Of a stretch of DNA of 64,000 nucleotides, positions 1 to 9,834 are shown piece after piece (the first letter of the stretch is position 1; every line of letters begins with the position of its first letter). The notes beneath the pieces are model-generated. The model saw nothing but the letters and a program-made list of their open reading frames with translations. It was not told the DNA's origin and searched no databases. The stretch covers positions 24,376,464-24,440,463 of the forward strand of contig CM036774.1 of assembly GCA_020796225.1 (NCBI GenBank). Reading direction: 5' to 3'. The position numbers and the translations under genes are program-made. This DNA is from Arion vulgaris (lineage: Eukaryota > Mollusca > Gastropoda > Stylommatophora > Arionidae).

Positions 1-235
1 TCACATAAGCAAGCAAAGACATGTATGTATGGTACCACATAAGCAAGGAAAATGAATAATCAAATCATCAAACTAACAAAAGTTCAACGTTTCGAATGCA
101 TGTCTTTTGTCAAGGACACATACATACTCAAGGTAAACTAAATAATAGAACTACGTAGGATGGATGACTAGAAATTTGTCATAACGTTTCATGCATTCTC
201 CTTATACTACCCCGCCTTCATGGAAAGGTGCGTTT
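1..235. other. Unassigned AT-rich sequence
   Basis: No coding signal, repeat unit or mobile-element motif was recognised before the first minisatellite. A short motif (cataagcaag) occurs twice near the start. Confidence 0.4.
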
Positions 236-485
236 TAGAGTTGAGGACGGTGCGTCTACCAGGCCTGAGGACGGTGCGTCTACCAGTTTGAGGGACGGTG
301 CGTCTACCAGGTTGAGGACGGTGTGTCTACCTGGTTGAGGACGGTGCGTCTACCAGGATGAGGACGGTGCGTTTTAGGTTGAGGGACGGTGCGTGTACCA
401 GGTTGAGGGGCCGTGCGTCTACCTGGTTGAGGACGTGCGTCTACAGGTTGAGGACCGTGCGTCTACGAGGTTGAGGACAGTTGCT
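236..485. repeat. 23-bp minisatellite, about 11 imperfect copies
   Basis: The unit is close to gaggacggtgcgtctacc plus agg/tgg and is repeated head to tail. Copies differ by substitutions (cagg/ctgg, gcg/gtg) and by one- or two-base losses that change the spacing. One copy has gttttag in place of gtctacc. GC content is clearly above that of the flanks. No frame stays open, so it is non-coding. Confidence 0.9.
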
Positions 486-504
486 TTAGAAAAAAATATA
501 ATTT

Positions 505-965
505 AGCAGCTGGTTAGTGTAATTGCCAAATTTCTTGCTTCAATTAACAGATGATTTTGTAAATCGGTTTGTTTGCTTCGATTATGTGTCCAAAATACTT
601 TACTTGTCTGAATTTTATTTCTCTAATAATTGTTTCTTCATGCCTAGTTTTAATAAAACTTGTTTATTTGTCTGTTTTTCTGTCCATGAAACTCTGCTAT
701 TCTTCTATATATCCACATCTCAAATCCATCAATTCTGTCTTCTAACTGCTTGTTCATTGTCCATGTTTCGAGCCATACATTAATATAGGATATATATAGC
801 ATTTGATCATTCTCATTTTAGCCTGTTTGTAATTTGTTTGGATGTCAGTAACTTTCTCATACTATTAAAATCATACTTGGCCATTCCTATTCTTTTTTAA
901 TTTCTGTTATACATCTGCCATCATCTGTTATCATCTGACGAGATATAAGAAACTTTTACTTGATG
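505..965 (-). mobile_element. LINE-E C-terminal fragment (RTE/CR1-type)
   Basis: On the minus strand this stretch encodes, with frame breaks, the part of a non-LTR retrotransposon that follows the RT domain. Motifs TMNKQLED, DGFEM, IYRRI and FRQVKYFGH are visible. It matches the better-preserved LINE-E copy at 25487-26032, which has the same order of motifs. The C-terminal region of such LINEs follows the polymerase fingers/palm; no catalytic RT motif remains here. Stops and indels make it a pseudogene fragment. Confidence 0.75.
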
Positions 966-1080
966 TAGTAATTCATGTAATTTTATATTCATTGTAGGTT
1001 TCTCCAGCCTTATCTCTAGCCCAGTGTGTAAACCATTACTGAAAGCACAACAGCTCTGAAGACCAACTTGTCTTGTAAAT

Positions 1081-1291
1081 ACCAGCGCCACTTCTACCAG
1101 CGCCACTTCTACCAGCGCCACTTCTACCAGCGCCACTTCTACCAGCGCCACTTCTACCAGCGCCACTTCTACCAGCGCCACTTCTACCAGCGCCACTTCT
1201 ACCAGCGCCACTTCTACCAGCGCCACTTCTACCAGCGCCACTTCTACCAGCGCCACTTTACCAGCGCCACTTCTACCCCAGCGCCACTTCT
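1081..1291. repeat. 15-bp minisatellite, 14 copies
   Basis: The unit is accagcgccacttct, almost perfect for the first 12 copies; the last two carry small indels. Fifteen is a multiple of three, so several frames remain open and give five-residue peptide periods (for example YQRHF on plus, LVEVA on minus). These are translation artefacts of the repeat. Confidence 0.95.
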
Positions 1292-1326
1292 GTGCTGTCA
1301 GACATGAATCTATAGTCGTGCCTGGC

Positions 1327-1592
1327 CGGTGTAAAAGAAGTAAAGGAACCCTTTCATACCTCGTGGTATATGGGTCAATACAGTGTATTTTTCATTGACC
1401 GTCGGCACATGATGGGTGATGTGGTCAGCATCACGCCTTTACTTTCCCAGAGAATGTCTGGTACTCAGTTGAGGCTGGGTCGACCTGAGAGCCGTCGTGG
1501 TCGGGAAAAATTCCACACGCATTGCGGGAGCTGAACCCAGACACCAGCCTTGCGAAGCGAGTTCACTAACAACTACGCTACAGCCGCTCTTC
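1327..1592 (-). mobile_element. SINE-E copy with tRNA-like head
   Basis: Read on the minus strand, the right end begins with a tRNA-like segment: an A-box-like tgtagcgtagttgttagtg and a B-box-like gggttcagctccc, which are internal RNA polymerase III promoter elements. The body matches a second copy at 19145-19402, including the block around tgaccgtcggcacatgatgg. The family end near 1330 lies close to a ctttactt motif in the other copy. This copy has small indels relative to the other. Confidence 0.8.
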
Positions 1593-1635
1593 CCTGGCCA
1601 GTGTGCTAATGGTATTTATTTCATTATTTTTGGTG

Positions 1636-1712
1636 ATGTTTGGGAAATGTACGGCCAAGATTTGGGAAATGTACGGCCAAGATTTGGAAATGTACGGCCA
1701 AGATTTGGGAAT
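1636..1712. repeat. 22-bp short tandem repeat, about 3 copies
   Basis: gggaaatgtacggccaagat followed by tt is repeated three times with one-base length differences. Confidence 0.8.
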
Positions 1713-1802
1713 CGTCGGTTCATTTGTGGAATTTAAGTTTGGTTCGGCATAGATTTTGAAGTCGTGTTCTGGTTTATTTTTGTATAATGTAATGTTTGTC
1801 GT

Positions 1803-2147
1803 GTGTTGTTGTACTGTGTGTGTGTTTATGTAGTGTGTGTGTGTGTTTATAACTGTGTGTGTATGTACGTGTGTGTGTATGTACGTGTGTGTGTGTGTAC
1901 GTGTGTGTGTGTATGTACGTGTGTGTGTGTGTATGTACGTGTGTGTGTGTATGTAGTGTGTGTTTGTATGTACGAGTGTGTGTGTATGTACGTGTGTGTG
2001 TGTATGTATGTACGTGTGTGTGTGTGTATGTACGCGTGTGTGTATGTACGCGTGTGTGTATGTACGTGTGTGTGTGTATGCATGTACGTGTGTGTGTGTG
2101 TATGTACGCGTGTGTGTATGTACGCGTGTGTGTATGTACGTGTGTTT
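1803..2147. repeat. GT-rich compound micro/minisatellite
   Basis: Runs of gtgtgtgt are interrupted at regular steps by atgtacgt or atgtacgcgt. Units are 14-20 bp with variable GT length. Open frames rich in C, V and Y on plus and H, T on minus are produced by the repeat. Alternating purine-pyrimidine sequence of this kind can form Z-DNA in principle; that is inference. Confidence 0.9.
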
Positions 2148-2164
2148 TATCTACGGTGTATCAA

Positions 2165-2690
2165 GCATCGATTGTTGGGGAGTTGAAGGATGTGAAAAGA
2201 CAGATGATCAAAAGTATTTTCCTACCAACACTTTGTTACCAGTGTCAAACTTAGTCTCTTACAGCAACACATCACAGAAAGCTCTAACATGGTGAAATTA
2301 AATGCTTGAAGAAGGCAGTGGGGGTCACCAGGAAAGATAGACTACGAAATGAAGACATCAGAAGCCGAGTGGGCATAACTTCATGCACCGAATACATCGA
2401 AAGACAACAAATGCAGTGGTTCGGACACTTAATGAGAATGAAATACAACCAACCACCAATAGCAGCATACAATAAAAAGAGATCAGGTACTAGAGCTAAG
2501 GGAAGACCAAAAAAAGATGGATAGACAATATGAAGACCACACTACATAAACACGGCTATAACACAACAAGGGCGACTCATCTAGCCCTAGAACGCAAATT
2601 AAAACTCCCACCCCTACGCGTAACGGCAAAAGTGGACAACCAAATCCATCTTCCACCCGAGGAAAGACAGTACGGAACGGAACTGATAAG
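2165..2690 (+). mobile_element. LINE-A C-terminal fragment (RTE-type)
   Basis: The plus strand encodes the region after the RT domain of a non-LTR retrotransposon: LPTLCYQCQT, KKAVGVTRKDRLRNEDIR, QQMQWFGHLMRM and KGRPKKDG can be read across small frame changes. The same motif order appears at 17350-17650, 24780-25250, 29440-29790 and 62000-62340. The 3' part near 2530-2690 corresponds to the end of the ORF and 3' UTR. It is 5'-truncated, as is usual for LINE insertions, and it directly follows the GT-rich array. Confidence 0.8.
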
Positions 2691-2694
2691 AAAA

Positions 2695-3165
2695 CAAAGA
2701 TCAGAATACTAAGAGCATGCATATTCCCAGTGGCAACGTTTGGGTGTGAAGAATGGACATTTAATAAAATAGTGGAAAAACATATATGTGCTTTCGAATA
2801 TAAGTGTTATAGAAGAGTCCTCCGTATATCTTGGACAGAGAAGAGAACAAATAGATCTATCCAGAAAGAACTCAAATCAAAGAAAACTGGCTGATGCTAC
2901 AAATAAGAAGAGAAAATTGAGATATTTTGGACATATAAAAAGACATGAAGGGCTGGAGAAGACCATCACGGAAGGAGGCATACCGACAGAGAGAAGAATA
3001 GGAAGACCAAGGAGAAGATGGACTCAGGATGTAACTGATGGTCTGAACATGACGGCTGCGAGGCAGGACATCTGGCCTATGATAGAGAAAGACGTTCCGG
3101 AGGACTGTTGGCGTGGCAAAGTTCTGCTCAGGACAAGCTATTTGATGATGACCAGGGGATAGACA
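2695..3165 (+). mobile_element. LINE-D C-terminal fragment with 3' end
   Basis: Reading on plus: RACIFPVATFGCEEWT, CYRRVLRISWTEKRTN, RKLRYFGHIKRHEGLEKTI and GRPRRRWTQDVTDGLN, with two or three frame slips. The last 124 codons (2788-3162) are nearly continuous. The end at gatgatgaccagggg is a short degenerate GAT tail. Related copies lie at 19620-19960 (minus) and 40842-41112 (plus). The gene is broken and has no polymerase domain. Confidence 0.8.
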
Positions 3166-3545
3166 ATAAACTATATTTACTTAGTATTTTCATTTGGTTC
3201 AGAAATATGGACAATTAACACAAATTTAAGAGACTTCGAGGGAAGATGTCTCAGAAAAATTCTCATATTTCGATGGAACCAGAGAATACCAAATACTGAG
3301 ATCACCCGGCGGACAGGCATCAACAATATCAACGAGAAAATAAAAAGAGAGGAAAGTGGCTCTGATATATACATGGAAGAATACAGAAGACCAGACACCC
3401 AGACATGTTGCTTTGAAATGTAATCCGGGAGACAAGGGAAGTAGAAGACGACAAAGAGAGACATGGAGACGGAAGTGTAGACAGAGAAAGAGAAATGGCG
3501 AGAAAGACCTGGAATGAATTTTCTCCCGTGGTCATTCTTCACGGC
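3165..3545 (+). mobile_element. LINE fragment, C-terminal region, family unclear
   Basis: On plus the frame around 3190-3380 reads GSEIWTINTNLRDFEGRCL then RKILIFRWNQRIPNTEI and RRTGINNINEKIKR, which follows the usual LINE pattern after the polymerase domain (the W-T, C-L-R-K-I and W motifs). Later codons (GRQGK, TWNE) are out of frame. It is a degenerate 5'-truncated copy joined directly to the LINE-D end. Confidence 0.6.
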
Positions 3546-4437
3546 CAATTTTATCATTTTTTGTGTGATATATAATTGGCACTTTGACAAGAACGCTTGA
3601 TCTACGTTGAAACGATTAAGCGCTCATGGTGACTAGGCCCACACACCCGGTTTTAGTCAGCTTTTTATTTACTATGGTGAGCTTTCCCTAGTGTACAATC
3701 CTTTCTGCCGACTATTTTGGCCCGGATCTTTGCCTTTTCGATCAGCTTTGCAGTATATTTGGTCTTTGTGATCTGCGCCAAACAGTGAGTTACTCGACTG
3801 TTATGCCCTTTCTGACTGTGAGGCCGTTCCGGATTAGGAGCATTTCACGGGGCCTATAAGCTTGTCCTCGGACGACGTCTTACTCGTATAACACACCGTG
3901 TAAAGTGTCGGCCTTCGTCAATGTTCGGATCCGGACAGCCTGTCAGATCTTTGCATTGTCGGCCTTACTTAACTGTCCACTTTGAGTTTGTTCCGGAGTA
4001 GAAGCATTCTCAGCCTTTTCGAAGCGCATGCCGGTACCTGGCAATTTGCAGTTCCTACTTCGCATTTTCCCTAGCCTCGGGAAACACCGGACTGGGGTCA
4101 AGCACAAATAATGTAGAGGGTTGTTTCAGTCGGCGCTAGCAACGCAACTGAGATTTTGCGCTTGCCCCCATCACCCGCCTTAGTTCTTCCGGGGATGTTA
4201 GTTGTGACTGCAATAGTACCTTGCCCAGTTGTCCCAAGAATGACCCTTGGAATGAACAAAGCTGACTTGCTCAAGATAGATCTGGTTGGAGGAAACTTGT
4301 TGATGCTATATGCTTCAATGAGAATTATGAGAAAAAGAATGAATGCATTTGAGATGTGGATATGCAGAAGATTAGATTATACTTCATAGAAATAAATAAA
4401 GTTCTAGAACAACTAGTAATTATGAAAATATTAATCA
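3546..4437. other. Unassigned sequence with a faint SINE-D trace
   Basis: A block at about 3655-3700 (ctttttatttactatggtgagctttcc) resembles the minus strand of SINE-D (compare 49350-49375 and 61308-61335). The rest, to 4437, is moderately GC-rich and has one 77-codon ORF at 4156-4389 whose second half (LMLYASMRIMRKRMNAFEMWICRRL) contains the LINE-B type motif FEMWxxRR. No other assignment is possible. Confidence 0.35.
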
Positions 4438-4690
4438 TCATTATCAAGTGCTGTGCCGGCTGGCGTAGGTAATCATGAATCTCCACAAATCTCTGTCCTT
4501 GGTGTTTGCTGTTATGTCAGATATTGACGCTCTTCCGTGACATGCTCAGGCTATCTAATAAATTTCTCTGTCTTCATCGGTCTCGTCTCCCCTTAATTTT
4601 ACCAGTTGTTATAATGTGTTCTAAACCTCCCTTTCTCATCACATGCCCCGAAAAAAGATGACTTGCCTCTTTCTTATATTGATGAATAGC
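4438..4690 (-). mobile_element. LINE-B 3' end fragment
   Basis: The minus strand carries the 3' part of LINE-B: the block gtgccggctggcgtagg near the tail, the ctccacaaatctctgtc block and the ctcatcacatgcc block that encodes the GHVMRR motif on the complement. It matches 12455-12885, 56070-56320 and, in opposite orientation, 56430-56895. No open frame of useful length remains. Confidence 0.75.
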
Positions 4691-5019
4691 AGTTTACCCG
4701 TTCTTTGCACGGGGAATTGAGTTTAAGGGGTGTCAGAACACACTAAATGACATATTTTCTTTAAAATATCGATTTTCCAAATATGTTTTATTCTGTTAGT
4801 TTTATATCTCTAGAATCGAAATCAGTAAAAAAATTGAATTTTTTTTTTTTTCAAATTTGAAAATGAGATTTTAAACAGCCCACCCTCTCGGAGATTTAAC
4901 GTATTTTTAAGAGGTAATGTCTAGAAATACCGTTTGGTTGGTACTTAGTGATGGGGATCCCTATTCTATAAAAGACATATCGAATTATATATCATTGTAA
5001 AGTGCCAGTGTGAGAAAAT
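4691..5019. other. AT-rich sequence next to a transposase remnant
   Basis: A homopolymer tract (ttttttttttttt near 4840) and AT-rich sequence with no open frame. It may belong to the body of the Mutator-like element that follows, but no terminal repeat was found to prove it. Confidence 0.35.
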
Positions 5020-5261
5020 TGTGAGAGTTCATCCAATTCTATGGAAGCTGAAGCTGCCAAGCTTATTTTGCCAGGTCAGTGAGAAAGAGACAACTTGTTT
5101 ATTACCAGTTGCTCTGTGATGGAGATTCCAAAGCTTTTGTACAGACAAATAAATCTTTCAACAATGATATTCAAATTGTCAAAGTAGATTTTGGCAATCG
5201 CATAGCTAAAAAACGTTATCTCATTAGTCTACGTCAATATTTGCCTATATTAAAAAAATAG
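5020..5261 (+). pseudogene. Mutator-like transposase domain fragment
   Basis: In the frame of the ATG at 5041 the sequence reads SSSNSMEAEAAKLI; after a one-base frame slip near 5073 it continues RKRQLVYYQLLCDGDSKAF and runs to a stop at 5259. The pattern NSMEAEAAKLI, K-R-Q-L-x-Y and L-x-D-G-D-S-K is characteristic, from memory, of the Mutator-like transposase domain found in many invertebrate proteins; the aspartates of DGDSK lie in the RNase H-like catalytic core. Only about 80 codons remain, the usual cysteine/histidine segment after it is not recognisable (VDFGNRIAKKRYLISLRQYL is what follows), and the frameshift shows it is dead. The closest alternative is another DDE-type transposase. 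Confidence 0.7.
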
Positions 5262-6420
5262 TAGTTCTCCCATGCTCCACATCAAAGAGCATGAGATATC
5301 TCAGAAGGAAGGAGGCACATATAATACAGGTGTATTTAACATATAACCATACGGGACGGATGTTCTGTCAATCATATAAGCGATTTATGTAGAAATTCTT
5401 TGGTAAATTAAAGATCTTTTCATATTTCACCAAAAATATTTTTAAATTGCAGTTTCTCACAATTGTGATTTTCACTAATTTAGGAAATGTTCAGTAGGTT
5501 AATCTCAGTAACCATTCAAGATATCAATATGAAATTTGGCATACATATAGATCTATCAATACTGAGGGCAGTCAGATATAGAAATACAAGTTTTGAGAAA
5601 TATATTTTTAAACACAATATTTATAGTAACCATAGGTTCCTATTTTTTGTGTAAAAATCGTATATGTCTTATTCGTTTCACTTCTATCTGCTTGTTATGT
5701 GTCCCAGAACAATTTAAAGTTGCTAGCTGCCTAGAACTATGGCTTATGTAAGTATTTCAATTTAAAAAAAAGAATAATATGAACTAGATGTGAGTACTTA
5801 CCTACTTTACGGCATTGTTTATAATCCAACATGGCCGCCATTTCCATGGCAACCCAACAAGTAATTAATTTAAAAGTTATATAATATTTCATACCAGACC
5901 GTCCCTAGTACTACCTGATAAACAATATCTCATTTGACCAAGAAATAAGGAAGTTAGCAACCGTTTGTCCTGTGTCCCTTCACTTAAAGAAACATGCCAC
6001 GTTGCTTCAAAATCGGCTTCTTCCCATTAAAAACAATACGTTTTCTCTCCATGCTTGGTTTGAAAACTTTTTCGGTTGACCACATAAGATTGAAATGTCC
6101 CTCATTCCGATTGCCAGTATAACCTGATACAACAGAATTCCCGTTGCCGTGAAAGTTGATAATTTAAAATGTCCCTCATTTCGATTCCAGTAAAACCTGA
6201 TACAATTGAATTCCCGTAAAAGTTGAAAAATAACAATTGGCAAATTAAATTTATTCAGATTACTAACTTATCGATGTGTTTAACAAAAATTTAAAAAAAA
6301 AAAATTGGCCGAGCGTGATTAACCAATAAATATGTTAGTATTCGTGTGATGTGCGAAAGACTTCACTGGACTATAACAACATGATCGCTTTGCGCATCAC
6401 GTGACAATAAAACGTCGTTA
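5262..6420. other. AT-rich unassigned stretch, possible transposon body
   Basis: No reading frame of note. Two copies of a block similar to aaatgtccctcattccgatt occur at about 6090-6140 and 6166-6215 (both followed by ccagtaaaacctgatacaa or a near match), an imperfect direct repeat of about 60 bp with spacing near 75 bp. An A-run sits at 6291-6304. The stretch may be the non-coding remainder of the element carrying the transposase fragment, but no inverted ends were found. Confidence 0.35.
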
Positions 6421-6639
6421 AAACTTTGAAATGCCTTTTTCGACGAATTCTGTGCAAGGCCATATCGTATTAAGTTGGAAAATATTTATAGAAACGTATA
6501 AAAAGTCTAGATTGATAGTTTTTCCCTCTTCCTTTCTATTAAAGCTATCTTTTCGCCAAATTTTACAAGTCCGTAGAATGTCCAGATATCTCCAAACAAT
6601 TGAGACAGACATACAAACAACAATTCCATTCCAACGTTA
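6421..6639. other. Unassigned sequence with two opposing short ORFs
   Basis: Overlapping ORFs of 60-80 codons on both strands (about 6418-6752) show no recognisable motif. I regard them as chance ORFs. Confidence 0.3.
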
Positions 6640-6790
6640 TTATATATAATAATATGGATAAGTTTTCTCTGTGATTTGACCTCATTCAACACCTCAACAT
6701 TAGTCATTTTAATAGTCCAAGGGATTCTCATCCTTCTTCTATGTAACCCCATCTTGTAACACTCCAGAGATTTCTTTATCTGATTAAAAT
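6640..6790 (-). mobile_element. LINE-B fragment
   Basis: The minus strand reads LHRRRMRIPWTIKMTNVEVLNEVK and then an ISxRKLI-like run; compare RRMMRIPWxxKxxNVExLNEIK at 12646-12840 and 56538-56729. It is a short 5'- and 3'-truncated piece. Confidence 0.7.
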
Positions 6791-7077
6791 ATTAATAAAT
6801 AAATAAAGCAATCAAAATATTTAGGTCACTTTAAAGAGCCACATGACATATTGTCATCCTTATTAGAAGGAAGGTGAAGGACGATGAGCAAGTGTAGACT
6901 GAGACACAAGTGGGAGAAACATCAGAGTTGAACAAATTACATCCTGATGAGTCAACATCAGGTTCAGGTAGGGGGATGTTGGATTTATTTAGTCAATCTT
7001 TAATACGGAGACTATGCTGATGATTTTCTTAGTTTTTTTGTGGTTGTGTTTTTCGTGTGCTGTTTGGTTATTGGTTA
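6791..7077. other. Unassigned sequence
   Basis: No recognisable element, repeat or coding signal. Confidence 0.3.
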
Positions 7078-7485
7078 CTAAACTGACGTCATTGCACTCT
7101 GGGCAGACCCAAAGGTGCTCAGTCTCCCCAACAGATATCTAAGAGTATGCATACTGATGGTTCCCGTGACTCGCTGATTAAACACAAATCTCACTCTGCC
7201 TCTCAGGCATCCAGTTCGACTTGTACAACGGGTAACTCCACCAAACTGCCTAAATTGCTTGCTCGATTCAACATCTATTTTAGTGTCCTCATCCAACAGG
7301 CAGTTGCGAAGAAACCAAAGAACATCCCCTGTATCCATCTTCAACTCCAACAATCGATGCTGTTGATGCAAGCCTGTCCGCTCTCTCATTACCGTGAACA
7401 CCCGCATGCACAGGACAGTATATCAATTGCTGTAATGAATTCAGACAGCCATGGCCCCCTAGTCTGATTATTGCATGGTGGTAGA
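7078..7485 (-). mobile_element. R1/jockey-type LINE, RNase H C-terminal fragment
   Basis: The minus strand contains PVHAGVHGNERADRLAS, the last conserved RNase H motif (H-A-G-x-x-G-N-E-x-A-D), followed out of frame by TGTISMHTLRYLLGR, the post-RNase H segment also seen at 27890-27950 and 42330-42365. The ORF at 7078-7407 is a neighbouring frame covering most of this. The RNase H domain removes the RNA strand of the cDNA hybrid in I/R1/jockey-type LINEs. The copy is frameshifted and lacks the catalytic TDGS and SDS motifs. Confidence 0.7.
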
Positions 7486-7507
7486 TTTTCTTATATGTGT
7501 CGCCATA

Positions 7508-7598
7508 AGGAGTCGCTGTGTCGTAGAGGTTAGATGCTCGCCTCTCGCTCTAAAGTTCTAGGTTCGCTCCGTACTACAGCCATCGGGAGTTAGTATGT
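7508..7598 (+). mobile_element. SINE-B head (tRNA-like) fragment
   Basis: The segment gtcgtagaggttagatgctcg resembles an A box and ctaggttcgctcc a B box. The same head starts the longer SINE-B copies at 10221 and 16851. The family body is absent here. Confidence 0.65.
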
Positions 7599-7623
7599 GG
7601 TTATTTTCATGTGGTTATCAGAA

Positions 7624-7750
7624 GAGTTATCGCCCGAGTGGTTACCGGAGCTCAAATGTAGGGTGTAAAGAATAGAACCACTGTTACCTGCCCGCATGTC
7701 GTAAGAGGCGACTAAGGAGGTTCGGCTGAAATCGGATGCACGTGTCCGCT
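7624..7750 (+). mobile_element. SINE-C head fragment
   Basis: Begins gcccgagtggttaccgg and contains tcgtaagaggcgactaagg and atcggatgcacgtgtcc, all shared with the fuller SINE-C copy at 9012-9270. The start resembles the D-arm region of a serine-type tRNA (cgagtggtta), so a tRNA origin is possible. It passes directly into SINE-G. Confidence 0.75.
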
Positions 7751-8066
7751 AAGGAATGCTAACCGGAAACAAATACTTGCAGAAATGGATGCACCAGGCC
7801 GTAAGGCGCATAACATGGTGCAACGACCCTCACAATGAGGAATGGGATAATGGATTCTACGATCGCCAATCTGTCTCGGAGACTTAGCCACGCAGTAAGA
7901 ATGTCAGACCTACCATCATGAGGGTGGCTAAAACTTACTGCGGGAAGAGGTCGGCACAAACGGGGGTCGGCACAAACGGGAAAGCAGATATAGGAATTCT
8001 ATCCTACAGAATTGCCCCCATTATGCAGACTTAAGAAAATGGTGGCCCACTTACACCAGCGTCCAA
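7751..8066 (+). mobile_element. SINE-G copy, 5' part
   Basis: Shared with 28620-28895: the blocks gatgcaccaggccgtaaggc, gcataacatggtgcaacgac, the gaatgtcagacct block and the gtccaagacaaactgt block. There is a short internal doublet (gaggtcggcacaaacggg then gggtcggcacaaacggg) near 7945-7985. No tRNA-like head was recognised. The 3' part is expanded as a tandem array. Confidence 0.75.
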
Positions 8067-8600
8067 GACAAACTGTACAGCGTGGCTGATAATCTGAGGT
8101 AGATGGCGCCTTTATTAGAGAATCCGAAATCCCAATCTAGTGAGAACGCAGAAGACAAACTGTATGGCGTGACTGATAATCTGAGGTAGACTGCTGCCTT
8201 TATTAGAGAATCCGAAATCCCAATCTGGTGAGAACGCAGAAGACAAACTGTATGGCGTGGCTGATAATCTGAGGTAGACGGCTGCCTTTATTAGAGAATC
8301 CGAAATCCCAATCTAGTGAGAACGCAGAAGACAAACTGTATGACGTGGCTGATAATCTGAGACAGACTGTTGCCTTTATTAGATAATCCGAAATCCTAAT
8401 CTAGTGAGAACGCAGAAGACAAACTGTATGGCGTGGCTGATAATCTGAGGTAGACTGCTGCCTTTATTAGATAATCCGAAATCCCAATCTAGTGAGAACG
8501 CAGAAGACAAACTGTATGGCGTGGCTGATAATCTGAGGTAGACGGCTGCCTTTATTAGATAATCTGAAATCCTAATCTAGTGAGAACGCAGAAGAAGAAG
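8067..8600 (+). repeat. 87-88-bp tandem array inside SINE-G, 6 copies
   Basis: Unit starts at 8067, 8154, 8242, 8330, 8418 and 8506. Each runs from gacaaactgtatggcgtgg through tttattagagaatccgaaat to gtgagaacgcagaa. The same unit occurs once at the end of the other SINE-G copies (28850-29064 with an insertion; 54625-54760 minus). Copies differ by a few substitutions. The array ends in gaagaagaag, the tail seen at other SINE ends. Confidence 0.92.
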
Positions 8601-9011
8601 AATTATTATCATGGCTGCGAACAGATTATCACATTTCTTATTGCCACCAACATATCTCACTCGTCTAATTGTTTTCTCCTTGACCTGTTCTATTTTCACA
8701 TCAAGTTGTTGAACTCCTGTCGGCGGAAGTCCATTGCACGCTATTAGCCACACACTGCGCCATAGAGTTGCTTCCTTATAAGAAGTCTTTCTAGTTTTAC
8801 TTCACTATTTTACTTATACTGTTTTACTTACTGTTTTACTTCTACTGTTTTACTTCTACTGTTTTACTTTTACTACTTTTTAACCTTGTTATTCTATTAG
8901 GTTGTCCAGTTTTCTTCAATTTAGTATATAATAATATATATATATGTTTATTTATTTATTGACGAGTAGTTGGGAACGGTTTCTTTTTACTTCCCTTGAA
9001 TTAACTGTTTG
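8601..9011. other. Low-complexity T-rich stretch with a short 12-bp repeat
   Basis: Between about 8808 and 8880 the motif tactgttttactt is repeated four to five times with length variation; a TA run lies at 8925-8945. No coding or element signal otherwise. Confidence 0.6.
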
Positions 9012-9272
9012 AACTGCCCGAGTGGTTACCGGGGCTCAAATTTAGGGTGTAAAGAACAGTACCACTGTTACCTGCCACGCATGTTGTAAGAGGCGACCAA
9101 GGCGGTTTGGCTAAAATCGAATGCACGTGTCCTAAATGTGTAGAAGTCTATGCGTTTAGGGGCCTACCAAACCAATGTGCAACGTATACACGTTCTTGGC
9201 AAAGATCAAACATATCACAAAAGTGATTAAAATTGGTCGGAAAGAACGAAAGCAAAGAAGAAGAAGCACTGT
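9012..9272 (+). mobile_element. SINE-C copy, near full length
   Basis: Starts at tgcccgagtggttaccgggg and ends in gcaaagaagaagaag. Internal blocks: tgttgtaagaggcgaccaagg, tgcgtttaggggcctaccaa, caatgtgcaacgtatacacg, caaagatcaaacatatcaca. Other copies: 33752-33995 and 52321-52635 (minus), partial 7624-7750, 14661-14802 and 36588-36675. It ends in a (GAA)n tail rather than poly-A, which suggests mobilisation by a LINE that recognises a short simple-repeat 3' end. Confidence 0.85.
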
Positions 9273-9458
9273 TATAACTGCGCGTGGAAAGAGTTAAGTA
9301 CTTTGTTTACAAGTGCTTTTCTTACCTATAAACTGTATTTTATTCTGTATGTCCACATTTCCTAAACTTTTATTATTCTCTTTATCTATTTGTTGATTGT
9401 CCCAGTTTCGGCTCTGTATAGCAATGATGAAGATCACGTAGCACTCACTTGACAAGCT

Positions 9459-9461
<3 letters not shown>

Positions 9462-9501
<40 letters not shown>
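9462..9501. repeat. (TC)n microsatellite
   Basis: About sixteen ct units followed by gtgtgtg. Confidence 0.95.
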
Positions 9502-9584
9502 TTGAATCCTCTTCAAGTGATTCTTAATGATAGACGTTTTACTTCGGCTCGGTCACCATTGTTGGTGTTGACAACATCAGCCTC

Positions 9585-9815
9585 TTTTAGTCTACATACC
9601 ATTAGTAGTTATCATTTTTCCGACATGTGATAAGAGGGAAGTTTAGAACACATGTAACTAGTAAAATCGAGGGTAGAAGAGACAGTGGAAGACAGAGAGA
9701 GAAAATTTTGGATAGCCTGACTTCATGACACGGTAGAGCGTTAACATCTGAGTTGATAGCAAACACCAAGAAGTTTTACCGGTAGATTTGTGGAGATACA
9801 TGATGATGACCATTA
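9585..9815 (+). mobile_element. LINE-B 3' fragment
   Basis: Plus-strand copy of the LINE-B end: gacatgtgataagagggaag (encoding GHVxRR in better copies), tggatagcctgacttcatg, and tttgtggagatacatgatga at the tail. It corresponds to the tail of the copy at 56690-56895. No open frame. Confidence 0.7.
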
Positions 9816-9834
9816 GTACCATCATATTTGAAGG

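Noticed and set aside
1803..2295. Cysteine/valine/tyrosine-rich ORFs resembling small cysteine-rich peptides
   Set aside because: Translation of GT-rich microsatellite DNA in several frames at once.
4690..6420. A complete Mutator-like transposon
   Set aside because: Only an 80-codon transposase piece is visible and no pair of inverted ends or 8-11-bp target duplication could be found by eye.
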